Virus record (IMG/VR): IMGVR_UViG_3300025102_000264
Coordinates: 1-25,011 of that record
Strand: one strand, 5' to 3'
Source: a virus
Length of the DNA: 25,011 nucleotides
Shown: piece by piece, positions 1 to 7,361 of the stretch
How the letters are laid out: each line of letters starts with the position of its first letter
How positions within the stretch are numbered: position 1 is the stretch's first letter
Translations under genes and position numbers: made by a program
The notes under the pieces: generated by a model
The model's database searches: none
What the model saw: the letters and a program-made list of their open reading frames with translations, nothing else
What the model was told of the DNA's origin: nothing

Positions 1-395
1 CCAAGAATTCTGTCCATTTTTTCTGGGTCGTAAACAACCTCGCAAGAGATCCGCTCGCTTGTGTCTCCGAAATCCGCAACAGAAGTAGCGTTGATAGAAA
101 TGATTCTAGACACATCGAATGGCTTCAGAAAAAGGCCATCACCATCAATAGAGGCTTTTCTTAAGAAGAAAGCCAAATCCTCTTCTTTCTGCTTGCGAAC
201 AGACTTATCTCTACCAGGATCAAAGTTTTGCCTGCTAAGTCTCTTAGCGTCAACCAACTCAGAGAATATCTCGTTGTAGACATTCATTTGAGCAAGGGCA
301 GCAAAGCTGTTGAACACCTGCGGGGTGACAAAGCCCTTCTGCTCTTTGTTGGCTAAGTCCTTAAGAGCGGTATATACTTGCAATACGCTAACCAT
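1..395 (-). CDS. Phage protein of unknown function, N-terminal part
   Basis: An open frame begins at ATG 395 and runs off the window at position 1, giving 131 visible residues (start MVSVLQVYTALKDLANKEQK). The start is chosen because a TATATTTG element ends 4 nt upstream of it and the preceding gene ends just before. The visible part is mostly helical in character, with a charged stretch around DPGRDKSVRKQKEEDLAFFL. I recognise the style of this protein from uncultured marine phage genomes, where it lies near head and tail genes, but I know no function. Its position downstream of capsid and decoration genes suggests a virion or connector component. The C-terminus is missing, so length cannot be compared with a family. 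Confidence 0.85.
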   Translation of the reverse strand, partial: MVSVLQVYTALKDLANKEQKGFVTPQVFNSFAALAQMNVYNEIFSELVDAKRLSRQNFDPGRDKSVRKQKEEDLAFFLRKASIDGDGLFLKPFDVSRIISINATSVADFGDTSERISCEVVYDPEKMDRIL

Positions 396-399
396 AAAG

Positions 400-407
400 C
401 AAATATA
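400..407 (-). promoter_or_regulatory. Bacteroidota -7 promoter element TATATTTG
   Basis: TATATTTG on the minus strand matches the TAnnTTTG consensus and is 4 nt from the ATG at 395. It follows a T-rich tract from the end of the previous gene. No clear -33 TTTG is visible at the usual distance. If it is a promoter, transcription would begin at about the start codon. Confidence 0.6.
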
Positions 408-428
408 CAAAAAGAAAAACCAGCCGTT

Positions 429-2054
429 TTATGCGCTGTATTTGTCGTTAAGCTGAATGGCGATGCTTTTGCAGACGTCTTCGCCAAGGTCCTTGTTTGT
501 AAACCCAAACCTCGCTATCTCAAGCTGGGGAGAGTTTGAAGGGAAAGGAACTGTGATTCCAAGGTTCTGCAACCACAAAACCCCAGAGGTTTCTTCAGTA
601 GGGGCCTGATTCAAAACAATGTCCCCGTTTTTATCATACGCCTTGATTCTGTTATTGATATCCCTTCTAATAACTAAAACAATCAGGTTGTCTTCTGGGC
701 TTTCTTCTTGAGAGCCCTCTCTTATAAATTCAGAGAAGTTTTCTATAGAAGGCCCTCTAAAGCGCTTGTTCATGACAAGGGTGCTGTCTTTGCTCGTAGC
801 AAAAGAAAACTCAAAGTCTGTGTTTTTTGAATCGGACTGAAAGGGAGATGCGTTGCTTCGAAGCGGATCGCTTGCTGTAGCCGCAGTGCTAGAAATACCT
901 GAATAAACTGGGTTTAAAAGGGTTCCGTTTTTTCTTACTAAAACCATGTACACAGTGTGTTCTGCATATGGCTGAGGAGGAGCTGTTGTTAAAGCGGCAG
1001 CAAGACCGTCTGGACCGAAGTTTATTCCAGCTGTATCTACTGTTGCTGAATTGCCAAATAAGCCCCCAGTCAAGGTAAAGGTAACGCTATCGTTAGCGTC
1101 TCCACTATCGAAAACCACGGTAAACTGGTCTCCAGCCTGCAAGTCGGCGCCACCGTAAGAAACATTTAATGAAGTTATGTTTGATCCGCTGTCAGAAGTG
1201 TAGGTAAAGGTTGGAGTAAAGAGTAATGTTGTCGATACGCCCCCCCTGGAAACTCCAACTCCGACCGAAGCCCTGTCTGTCTGATTCGCCTTAATTGCGC
1301 TTCCAGAGGTCAGGGTAACCTTACCAACTAAATTCTGGAGGATAAGAGCGTTGTCTACCGAAAACTTTAGAGTTCTTGTTTTGCAGATGTTGAAGTTCTC
1401 AGAACACCTAACATTAGTGTAAACGAGACTTTTGTAGCTATCAGAGGTCCCTCTGCTCGTAAGTCCAGAAGTAATTGCATTTCCGTCCGTAACAGAATCA
1501 GATAGCTGCTCCGCCCCAATGTCGAACAAGGGCTTGTTCTTTACGTCAAAGAAGTCAATCTGAGTGTTGATGCCTCTGCCCTTGATCGTGTTGCCAACTA
1601 CGGTAGCTGGATCATTGTCTCTTGATATGGCTTCTGTACCTGTAAGGCTTCTTTTTACAGGGAGGGACCTCACTCTGGCGTCAATGACTGGGGTGGCTGT
1701 TTTCTTCCCAAAGGTGTTCTCCTGACCTGTAGCGTCAAACTTCATAACGCTCTTCGTCCCTTCCCTGTTGATAAAGCTGATTACATTCTCCATGAGCTCA
1801 GATTCCTTTCCAGACTCACAAGAAACAAAAACGCTTGTCTTCTCAAAAGACTGACCGTCTACAGTCAGGTTGTTCTCTTCAAAGGGAGAAGCGTCATTGA
1901 AGAAAAAAGTAATACCGCCATCAGTAGCCGCCATGTAAGCAAGGCTTTTAGCGGGTATAGAAACCACGCTAATCCCTTTTCCGCTATCTGAGAACAGAGA
2001 ACCTCCAGAAACAGCGGGATCTTTTCTTTTAAATAAGAAGAACTTTTCAGCCAT
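429..2054 (-). CDS. Probable virion (tail or fibre) protein, 541 aa
   Basis: The protein starts MAEKFFLFKRKDP and has a 541-residue, beta-rich, Ser/Thr/Asp/Gly-rich sequence without signal peptide or membrane segment. The first ~115 residues resemble the whole of the next upstream gene product (2086-2472): both open with MAEK plus an aromatic FLF/YLYF strand, and both contain a helix followed by a beta strand near the end of the domain. The middle (about 120-400) is a string of beta-rich segments. The C-terminal ~130 residues include LVIRRDINNRIKAYDKNGD, which looks like a concanavalin/lectin-type beta-sandwich. Composition, size and place among structural genes suggest a tail or fibre component. 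I do not recognise an exact family. A TATATTTG element 4 nt before the ATG suggests its own promoter. Confidence 0.85.
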   Translation of the reverse strand: MAEKFFLFKRKDPAVSGGSLFSDSGKGISVVSIPAKSLAYMAATDGGITFFFNDASPFEENNLTVDGQSFEKTSVFVSCESGKESELMENVISFINREGTKSVMKFDATGQENTFGKKTATPVIDARVRSLPVKRSLTGTEAISRDNDPATVVGNTIKGRGINTQIDFFDVKNKPLFDIGAEQLSDSVTDGNAITSGLTSRGTSDSYKSLVYTNVRCSENFNICKTRTLKFSVDNALILQNLVGKVTLTSGSAIKANQTDRASVGVGVSRGGVSTTLLFTPTFTYTSDSGSNITSLNVSYGGADLQAGDQFTVVFDSGDANDSVTFTLTGGLFGNSATVDTAGINFGPDGLAAALTTAPPQPYAEHTVYMVLVRKNGTLLNPVYSGISSTAATASDPLRSNASPFQSDSKNTDFEFSFATSKDSTLVMNKRFRGPSIENFSEFIREGSQEESPEDNLIVLVIRRDINNRIKAYDKNGDIVLNQAPTEETSGVLWLQNLGITVPFPSNSPQLEIARFGFTNKDLGEDVCKSIAIQLNDKYSA

Positions 2055-2058
2055 ACAG

Positions 2059-2066
2059 CAAATATA
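2059..2066 (-). promoter_or_regulatory. Bacteroidota -7 promoter element TATATTTG
   Basis: TATATTTG on the minus strand is separated from the ATG at 2054 by only CTGT. It is the same arrangement as upstream of 395, 2472, 9518 and 24252. The 31-bp gap also has a T-rich run, with only a weak 3-bp hairpin over the previous stop codon. Confidence 0.6.
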
Positions 2067-2085
2067 CGATAAACAAAAAGGCTGT

Positions 2086-2472
2086 TTAGCTGGCGTCTAC
2101 AAGAGTAATATCGCCAAGAGAATCTATATCTGGGTGTATGTATTCGACCTCAAAGTCATCCCCAACAACTATAAAGGCTTGGCTACTGTTAGCAAAAGCC
2201 TCACACATCCCCTTCCAGACCTCTTTTGCGTTGTTGTCGGTAGTAATATTTACTGTGATGGTGTCGTAGTTTACGTTTTGCCCAGCCGTATCGTTGTGAA
2301 GTGACTCAAAAATAATAGTGAACAGGTCGTCATCAGCAGTTGCATCGGCGTCACCAAACGTTCCCATCTCAAAGCCCACGAGCTTGCTAAGAGGATAGCA
2401 AACAGAATCCTGAGCCTGGTCGTCATTACCCAAGGTGTTTACGGTTCTAAAATACAAGTACTTCTCGGCCAT
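2086..2472 (-). CDS. Small virion-type protein with MAEK N-terminal domain
   Basis: A frame extends to a TTG at 2478, but the ATG at 2472 is the better start. It gives MAEKYLYFRTVN, matching the N-terminus of the downstream 541-residue protein (MAEKFFLFKRKD), and the upstream TTG belongs to the TATATTTG promoter element. The resulting 128-residue acidic protein has alternating beta strands, a helix (KEVWKGMCEAFANSSQ) and a final strand pair. It appears to be a stand-alone copy of the N-terminal domain of the next gene. No enzymatic motif is visible. A virion role is inferred from context only. Confidence 0.8.
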   Translation of the reverse strand: MAEKYLYFRTVNTLGNDDQAQDSVCYPLSKLVGFEMGTFGDADATADDDLFTIIFESLHNDTAGQNVNYDTITVNITTDNNAKEVWKGMCEAFANSSQAFIVVGDDFEVEYIHPDIDSLGDITLVDAS

Positions 2473-2475
2473 ACG

Positions 2476-2483
2476 CAAATATA
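2476..2483 (-). promoter_or_regulatory. Bacteroidota -7 promoter element TATATTTG
   Basis: TATATTTG lies 3 nt before the preferred ATG at 2472, directly downstream of the terminator hairpin at 2491-2516. This terminator-then-promoter order implies that the next gene is started afresh rather than read through. Confidence 0.6.
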
Positions 2484-2484
2484 C

Positions 2485-2516
2485 GAAAGAAAAAAGCCAC
2501 CCGAAGGTGGCCTTTT
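2485..2516 (-). terminator. Intrinsic terminator, UUCG loop
   Basis: On the minus strand, arms at 2506-2516 and 2491-2501 pair over 11 bp (core GGTGGC/GCCACC, one G-U pair, then A-T pairs) around a TTCG tetraloop at 2502-2505. A run of six T with a further CTTT follows. The hairpin begins just after the TAA of the 294-residue gene (stop at 2518-2520). The G-U pair is only a pair in minus-strand RNA. Confidence 0.85.
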
Positions 2517-2517
2517 C

Positions 2518-3402
2518 TTATGCTAGCTTTGATAGCTGTTGTTCTATGGAGAACACAACTGATGATCCTCGCTCCGTTAGGCAGAAGCGCTGCATCACAT
2601 CCATGGGGTCTTGACCCACAGGGACGGATACGATAAGGCTGTTGCTATCGAACCAGTAAACACCGTCTTCTTTCATTCTGATGATCTGGTAGTCCTTGGC
2701 CTGAACGATAGCTGAGCGCACGGCTACTTGCGGTGAGTCAAACGCTTCGATAAAGGCTTGAGGGTTCTTCTTGGCGATACGCAACAAGTTGTATCGGATA
2801 TCAGATACAGACGAGTCAATACCAATATTGAAGAACAAGGCAATCGGGAGCAAGTCCTGGATGTCCTTGTCTCTTACCATAGCGATAGCATCTGTCTGCA
2901 AGAACTCCTTCTTGAGCTCATCTTCTGCGTCTTTCTTCTTGTTTACTTCTCTGAAGATACCACCGCCGTTGGCAGCGTTTCCAGGGTGGCGCTCCATAAA
3001 CTCTCGCAGGTTCGGCTTGTCCTTTGGCACAAACAAACGCTTCTCTCTAAAAATAACAGACTTGCGTGTTGCTCTTTCACCCTGTTCGTCGGTCCAGATA
3101 GATGGCTCGTTAGGGCAGTAGCGGATCTCTCGAACTGTATTTTTCCCCTCGTCGTAGACTGTTACTCCTTTCTGAGGGAGCATAAACACAATACCTCCAC
3201 CCTTGATCACCTCGTACTCCTTGTGCTGCTGTACTTTTTCTTTTCTCTTGATGAAGTTCTTCTTGATCGGGGCATCGTCAAGCTCACCGCGAATACTTGT
3301 TCCCTTGAACTTCTCTAGCCTTTCTGGTTGAACTTCAACCTGCTTGGGCTTCTCCTGGGTTTTTTTAGGTCGCCCAGGCGACTTCTTAGTTTGTGTAGTC
3401 AT
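2518..3402 (-). CDS. Conserved-type phage protein, probable virion or connector role
   Basis: This 294-residue protein starts MTTQTKKSPGRPKKTQ. The Lys-rich, proline-containing N-terminus includes SPGRPKK, resembling an AT-hook (GRP core), and is probably disordered to about residue 60. The rest is a mixed alpha/beta domain with no enzyme motif that I can identify. A glycine-rich link (NAANGGG) occurs near residue 140, and the C-terminal part contains YQIIRMKEDGVYWFDSNSLI. The gene is bounded by two strong terminators and has its own TATATTTG element 20 nt before ATG, so it seems to be a single-gene transcription unit. The basic tail may contact DNA. A head-completion or internal head role is possible, but nothing in the sequence proves it. 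Confidence 0.85.
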   Translation of the reverse strand: MTTQTKKSPGRPKKTQEKPKQVEVQPERLEKFKGTSIRGELDDAPIKKNFIKRKEKVQQHKEYEVIKGGGIVFMLPQKGVTVYDEGKNTVREIRYCPNEPSIWTDEQGERATRKSVIFREKRLFVPKDKPNLREFMERHPGNAANGGGIFREVNKKKDAEDELKKEFLQTDAIAMVRDKDIQDLLPIALFFNIGIDSSVSDIRYNLLRIAKKNPQAFIEAFDSPQVAVRSAIVQAKDYQIIRMKEDGVYWFDSNSLIVSVPVGQDPMDVMQRFCLTERGSSVVFSIEQQLSKLA

Positions 3403-3422
3403 ATTAAATTGAATTAGTGATA

Positions 3423-3430
3423 CAAATATA
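3423..3430 (-). promoter_or_regulatory. Bacteroidota -7 promoter element TATATTTG
   Basis: TATATTTG on the minus strand ends 20 nt before the ATG at 3402 and begins immediately after the T tract of the terminator at 3432-3461. Unlike the N3-4 group, this spacing leaves a short untranslated AT-rich leader. Confidence 0.65.
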
Positions 3431-3431
3431 G

Positions 3432-3461
3432 TAAAAAAGAAAAAGGCCCCGAAGGGCCTTT
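3432..3461 (-). terminator. Intrinsic terminator, UUCG loop
   Basis: On the minus strand AAAGGCCC and GGGCCTTT (3454-3461 and 3442-3449) form an 8-bp stem around TTCG, followed by TTCTTTTTT. It lies about 20 bp downstream of the stop of the gene at 3483-3860 and touches the next promoter element. Confidence 0.9.
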
Positions 3462-3482
3462 CTCATAGTCTGTAAGAAGCTA

Positions 3483-3860
3483 TTAAGCGAGTACTGGATA
3501 TTCAGCTACAGCTCCTGCGGCGGCAGCTGCTCCAGACGCTCTGCTGATAACAGCCCATCCGTCAGTTGTCCACACACATGTGAAAGATTCTCCGATGTTA
3601 GTCGTTGCAATCGTAGAGTATGCACCAGCAGTAGTAGCTGGAGTCAATGTTACCGTATTTGCAGTACTAGAAATGAAGATCTTAACTTGACCAATAGCCT
3701 CACCATCAGCCAAGGTTACACCTTCGTTACCATCGTGGTTGAAGATAGTAATAGGCGTGGTTACACTACAGGCTGCGGCGTCCGTGTCAACGACCTCTGA
3801 GTCGTAAACAAGACCACCAGCTCTCACCTTGGAGGCAAGTAATACATCAAAATGTCCCAT
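3483..3860 (-). CDS. Probable small virion or decoration protein
   Basis: The frame remains open to an ATG at 3932, but that upstream part crosses a strong terminator hairpin (3903-3924). The ATG at 3860 (MGHFDVLLASKVRAGG) is therefore the better start and gives 125 residues. The protein is small, beta-rich and Thr/Ala/Val-rich. It ends in an alanine-rich segment (GAAAAAGAVAEYPVLA). There are no transmembrane or enzymatic features. Such proteins next to capsid genes are typically capsid decoration or minor virion proteins. That role is inferred from position and composition. The gene stands alone between two terminators. Confidence 0.8.
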   Translation of the reverse strand: MGHFDVLLASKVRAGGLVYDSEVVDTDAAACSVTTPITIFNHDGNEGVTLADGEAIGQVKIFISSTANTVTLTPATTAGAYSTIATTNIGESFTCVWTTDGWAVISRASGAAAAAGAVAEYPVLA

Positions 3861-3875
3861 TTTATAAAAAGTTTT

Positions 3876-3924
3876 TTCGTTTAAAAATAAAAGAAAGCAA
3901 AGGGGCGGGGCCGAAGCCCCACCC
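3876..3924 (-). terminator. Strong intrinsic terminator, UUCG loop, after capsid operon
   Basis: Minus-strand arms GGGTGGGGC (3916-3924) and GCCCCGCCC (3903-3911) form a 9-bp stem around TTCG at 3912-3915. They are followed by TTTGCTTTCTTTTATTTTT. A T-G pair replaces a Watson-Crick pair, so the hairpin is better on the minus strand than the plus. It begins 7 bp after the stop of the gene at 3932-4366. Confidence 0.92.
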
Positions 3925-3931
3925 ATTCGCA

Positions 3932-4366
3932 TTAGTCAAAGACTCTAAATGCAATAGTGAACTCAATCTTACCGTTTCCAGTAGCAGTTAGAGTATGATT
4001 TGCATTCAATGTAATGTGCAGCTCTCTTTCGTCTGTGGTCATGGTTCCAGCAACCGCAGAAACAGCGTTTTCAACTGTCCCTGACGCCACCTTATTGGCA
4101 GCGAGCGTTGTTGCTCCATTCAACAGATTAAAGAATGCACAAACTTCTGCACCATCTTCAGCCGTTCCGCACTTAGCTTTCAATACCGCAGACGCATTGT
4201 CAAAAACAATCTGATCGAGGTTTCTGGCAATAACTGCGTCAACTGTGCTATTTGCAGGCTGAGTAATCGTGAACTTGGTGTCTCCATCAGAAGTAACCGC
4301 ATCAGATACGATAAGTCTTCTTGATGTAACAATTGACCCTGGGGTCGCGTGTCTAAAAGTTGCCAT
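3932..4366 (-). CDS. Probable head decoration or minor capsid protein
   Basis: A 144-residue protein starting MATFRHATPGSIVTSRRL lies directly downstream of the major capsid gene. It is beta-rich with many Thr/Ala/Val residues, has two cysteines around residues 67-76, and ends in beta strands (KIEFTIAFRVFD). It has no signal peptide or membrane helix. Position after the capsid protein and before a strong terminator suggests it is made together with the capsid in large amount, as expected for a decoration protein. The assignment is contextual. No specific family is recognised. The leader is AT-rich and lacks a Shine-Dalgarno sequence. Confidence 0.82.
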   Translation of the reverse strand: MATFRHATPGSIVTSRRLIVSDAVTSDGDTKFTITQPANSTVDAVIARNLDQIVFDNASAVLKAKCGTAEDGAEVCAFFNLLNGATTLAANKVASGTVENAVSAVAGTMTTDERELHITLNANHTLTATGNGKIEFTIAFRVFD

Positions 4367-4380
4367 AATAATCTAGTTTT

Positions 4381-4411
4381 TAATAGTTAAACATTAAGAA
4401 CAAGACTATTA
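4381..4411 (-). repeat. AT-rich inverted repeat between capsid and next gene
   Basis: Minus-strand TAATAGT (4405-4411, overlapping the capsid stop codon) can pair with ACTATTA (4381-4387) across a 17-nt loop, followed by five A. It could stabilise the capsid mRNA 3' end or act as a weak attenuator. It lacks a GC-rich stem and a T tract, so it is not called a terminator. Confidence 0.3.
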
Positions 4412-5860
4412 GGCTCCCTTGATCAATACGTGCTGGTTTGCAGCGCGAACGCAAAGAGCAATCTCAGATCTGTAGTGGAATACAGCCTGGTCTGTTCCAG
4501 CATCGCCGTTATTGTTGTGACCCAATACACCGCCACCAGTTACCCAGTGCTCCATTTCACGAGAGTATCCGTTTGCCTCCTTGTAGTGCATAGACAAAGC
4601 AGGTACAGATGCACCGCTTCGTGCGTCAGCTACAGTAGCCAAAGGAACCATAACACCTTGAATGAAGTTAGCGTCAACAGCACCCAACATAGTTGGATCG
4701 TTCAACAACCTCCAGTCGTGCTTGTGGAAAGTGTAACCACCGCGAGTAAAGCTCTTGAATCCGAGCTGTACCGCCATGTCAGCGTTGTTCTGGAATGCAC
4801 CGAACTGACCTGGGAGGCCAGCAGTAACGCCAGTAGCGATACCAGCTGCGAGCATGTCATCAATAGCCAAGTCCTGCTTTCTGTTTACGTACATAGCGTA
4901 CTCAGAAGGAGCACCCTGCTTGTCAAGCTCGATGATGATATCGTCAAACTCAGAGAAGCTGTCGAGTGGGTTGGCGGAAGCGCCTGATACGTTAATACCT
5001 CTGTTTTCGATTGCAGAGAAGTAACCCTCAGAACCAGCGAAGTTGTTTCCGTCAATAGCGTAAGCATTGCTTACCTTCTCGCCGAACAACATCATCAATT
5101 CACGACGGTCTTCGAAGCGCTTACGTGCTTCGGCCTCGCCGTACATGAACCATCTGAAGTCGCCGTTACCCATGTTTACGTAACCGATGTTTGTCGCTTG
5201 TGAACCGTTTACTTCGTAGCGGTCCTTAACGATCATGTATGGGTTTACGTAACGAACCATACCTGGATCAACAAATCCAGTTGGCTGGTTGGTGCCTTGT
5301 GCGTACAAGTTACCGAGCTGTACGAATGTGCCTCCGTTGCCCAAATTACTAGAAGCGAAGTTTGCACCGTCCAGACGCTTAATCGTAACGTCAGCGCCGC
5401 TCAATGAAGACGAAGAACCACCAGCTGTTACGATTACTCTAGTCCCTGTGGCCGCGTCCATCAAAACGTCGTTTTGCTGAACGTTTGCTTTTACGGCGGC
5501 AGTAGTTACAGTGAGTGTAGGCCCTGTGCCTGAGAGGTCATCCGTGTAAGCCAAAGATCTGTGACGACGACCTTCTTCCCACCATTCAATCTGGTCAGAA
5601 GAACCTCCGTTGTTCACAGCTCCAGTGAGCTTCAAAAATCCTGTCAATCCTTGATCACCGTAAGTCTTCACCAGGTCGGGCATGATGTCCTCCTTGGTCG
5701 CCTTAATGAGATCGTCAATAGTTGTGTAGCTGTCAGGGGTCAGTTTAAAACCTCTCTCCAGCTGGGTAGCTCTTACCTGCTTGGGTGATACCGAAAGCGT
5801 TGCGTCAATCTGTGGAAGATTGCCTGTGCCTGCGGTTCTATCTGTTCCAATAGTAGCCAT
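4409..5860 (-). CDS. Major capsid protein
   Basis: The 483-residue product, starting MATIGTDRTAGTGNLPQ, has the size and layout of an HK97-fold major capsid protein. It has a helical N-arm (about 20-75). A charged segment EWWEEGRRH at 92-100 leads into a Ser/Thr/Gly-rich beta insertion at about 102-190 that may be an extra domain on the capsid surface. A long helix with GEAEARKRFEDRRE follows near 241-254, and the C-terminal P/A-domain-like segment includes AVFHYRSEIALCVRAANQHV. It lies just downstream of an acidic scaffold-like gene and upstream of probable decoration genes, the expected head-gene order. The ATG at 5860 has an AT-rich leader and no Shine-Dalgarno. The alternative (another virion protein) is unlikely given the context. 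Confidence 0.85.
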   Translation of the reverse strand: MATIGTDRTAGTGNLPQIDATLSVSPKQVRATQLERGFKLTPDSYTTIDDLIKATKEDIMPDLVKTYGDQGLTGFLKLTGAVNNGGSSDQIEWWEEGRRHRSLAYTDDLSGTGPTLTVTTAAVKANVQQNDVLMDAATGTRVIVTAGGSSSSLSGADVTIKRLDGANFASSNLGNGGTFVQLGNLYAQGTNQPTGFVDPGMVRYVNPYMIVKDRYEVNGSQATNIGYVNMGNGDFRWFMYGEAEARKRFEDRRELMMLFGEKVSNAYAIDGNNFAGSEGYFSAIENRGINVSGASANPLDSFSEFDDIIIELDKQGAPSEYAMYVNRKQDLAIDDMLAAGIATGVTAGLPGQFGAFQNNADMAVQLGFKSFTRGGYTFHKHDWRLLNDPTMLGAVDANFIQGVMVPLATVADARSGASVPALSMHYKEANGYSREMEHWVTGGGVLGHNNNGDAGTDQAVFHYRSEIALCVRAANQHVLIKGA

Positions 5861-5872
5861 AATTATCTAATG

Positions 5873-6958
5873 TTAAATGTTAAAAGTAAGCCCCCCGCGT
5901 TGTTGTAATAGTTGTTTAACTTGGTTCGCAAGAGGGTTGTCTTGTTGGTTTTGATTCCCAGTAGGAACGGTATCCGTTGAGACATTAGACGCTGTGTCCA
6001 CAAGTGTTCTTTGTCCGTCACCCAATCCTCTGGTGTAAGCAGACTTAACAATTCTGTCAATGTTGTCAATGACAGCCATGTGAGACGAGAGCAGGTCGTA
6101 GTCCCAGCTTCCATCCTCCCGTACATAGGGATCGAAAAACTCGTCGAGACGAGCTTGTTTGTCCTTGAGTTGATCTCTGTAGTTGTCATCCAGACCGAAC
6201 TCCAAGAGGTTGTTATCACCGAGGTCAAACTCTAGACCTTCAAGGGTGTCAACTTCCTGAACCATGTCTGAAATCCACTCATCGTCAATCACGGACTCCA
6301 TAGCTTCATTTTCGTACTCAGGAGCGGCATACCCTTGTCGGATATCCTCAATGCTCTGTCGAGCCTTGTCTCCGTCCATCTTCATTTGAAGCTTGGCAAG
6401 ATTGACTTCTTCCTCTGAGTAGAGGTCGGCATCAACCTTGTATTTACTGTTAACGAGCAAGTTGAGCTCATCGTAAGAAAGGTTAGGGTACTCATTCGAC
6501 ATCTGAATGCGAATGGCTGTCATATCATCCATACCCTCTGGATTCAATGACTGGAACCTAAACCAGTCCTCTGGTGCGCGGCCTGTTTCCTCTACAAACC
6601 GAGCGATGGCATCGACTCTTTCGTCAACTACATAATCTTCTTCTTCTGCGTACAAGTCATCGAGAGAGCTGATGTTTTCACCAGTCATCTCGCTGAGGTA
6701 CTCAAACACAGCCGACTGTAGTTCTTCGTCGCTGTATTCTTCCTCGCCAGACACCTGCTGATCAGGCTGCTCTGACATGACTTGTTGCTCTACCTCTGGG
6801 GCAGATTCTTGTTGAAACTGAGGCTGTTCTTCAACAGCTTCTTGCGTTTCTACTACAGGTGATTCTACCTGTTCTGTCTCTTGAGTTGCAGAAGCAGCAA
6901 GGTCCTCAGCATTGCTGAAGACCTCGAATCCTGCAACAGTTTCGTTGTTCTCTTCCAT
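5873..6958 (-). CDS. Scaffolding protein
   Basis: The 361-residue, strongly acidic protein has a Glu/Gln-rich disordered N-terminus to about residue 75. A long, largely helical middle full of Asp/Glu follows. The C-terminus is polar and Gln/Asn-rich, ending NQVKQLLQQRGGLTFNI. This composition, and its place 12 bp upstream of the major capsid gene, fit a head-assembly scaffold that is expelled or degraded as the capsid matures. No protease catalytic motif is visible in it, and no separate prohead protease is seen in the window. The short C-terminal helix would be the expected capsid-binding part by analogy with other phage scaffolds. The ATG at 6958 is preceded by an AT-rich leader. Confidence 0.75.
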   Translation of the reverse strand: MEENNETVAGFEVFSNAEDLAASATQETEQVESPVVETQEAVEEQPQFQQESAPEVEQQVMSEQPDQQVSGEEEYSDEELQSAVFEYLSEMTGENISSLDDLYAEEEDYVVDERVDAIARFVEETGRAPEDWFRFQSLNPEGMDDMTAIRIQMSNEYPNLSYDELNLLVNSKYKVDADLYSEEEVNLAKLQMKMDGDKARQSIEDIRQGYAAPEYENEAMESVIDDEWISDMVQEVDTLEGLEFDLGDNNLLEFGLDDNYRDQLKDKQARLDEFFDPYVREDGSWDYDLLSSHMAVIDNIDRIVKSAYTRGLGDGQRTLVDTASNVSTDTVPTGNQNQQDNPLANQVKQLLQQRGGLTFNI

Positions 6959-6982
6959 TTTATTTAATTAATTGGTGTTCTA

Positions 6983-7351
6983 TTAAGATGTGGACACAGG
7001 CGACTTGGCTGGGCCAAAGTAAACTATGCATCCAGCAGCAGACGGAGTGAACGATGTCCATCTTCCGTAAATCGTCAAGCCTTTTGGAAACGCCTGAGAA
7101 GTAAGAATAAGACCTCCAGTCCCCTCATTTGCGGTTGCTGAACTTTCGTTGTGAGCAGCCTCCGCAGTGTTAAAGATCGTGCCTGGATCTTCTGCGACTA
7201 GCCCCGTGGGTGTATTGTCATCCAGGAAGGTAATTGCAACAATCACCTTTCCAAGGGGTGGGGTGAGTGCAGTCGCTGTGTCAATGTAAGCGCTTCCATG
7301 CTGACCAAATGCCATTTGATTTGACACCCCTGTATTTGCTAATGTTGCCAT
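6983..7351 (-). CDS. Probable head decoration protein
   Basis: A 122-residue protein, MATLANTGVSNQMAFGQHGS..., rich in Thr, Ala and Gly. It has predicted beta strands (GKVIVAITFLDD and the segment SQAFPKGLTIYGRWTSFTPS) and one cysteine near the C-terminus. It sits between two other small MAT-starting virion-type genes and the scaffold gene, so a capsid-associated role is likely. I recall similar proteins in marine phage genomes but no assigned function. There are no catalytic motifs. Confidence 0.75.
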   Translation of the reverse strand: MATLANTGVSNQMAFGQHGSAYIDTATALTPPLGKVIVAITFLDDNTPTGLVAEDPGTIFNTAEAAHNESSATANEGTGGLILTSQAFPKGLTIYGRWTSFTPSAAGCIVYFGPAKSPVSTS

Positions 7352-7361
7352 GTCTTATTTA

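Noticed and set aside
410-445. Possible terminator after the 541-residue gene
   Set aside because: The 4-bp CAGC/GCTG stem with a 10-nt loop is weak although the T-rich tract is good, so it is not listed.
2068-2090. Possible terminator after the 128-residue gene
   Set aside because: Only a 3-bp stem (GCT/AGC) precedes the T run, which is too weak to call.
2790-2809. Imperfect palindrome TGTATCGGATATCAGATACA, whose outer arms match the candidate operator
   Set aside because: It lies within a coding region, has a different spacing (8 nt rather than 3) and two mismatches, and is most likely chance.
3861-3932. N-terminal extension of the 125-residue gene to ATG 3932
   Set aside because: The extension crosses the strong terminator hairpin and would encode an unrelated 24-residue sequence, so ATG 3860 is used.
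5863-6228. Minus-strand frame overlapping the scaffold gene
   Set aside because: It is a shadow in another frame of the acidic scaffold coding sequence and has no domain-like pattern.
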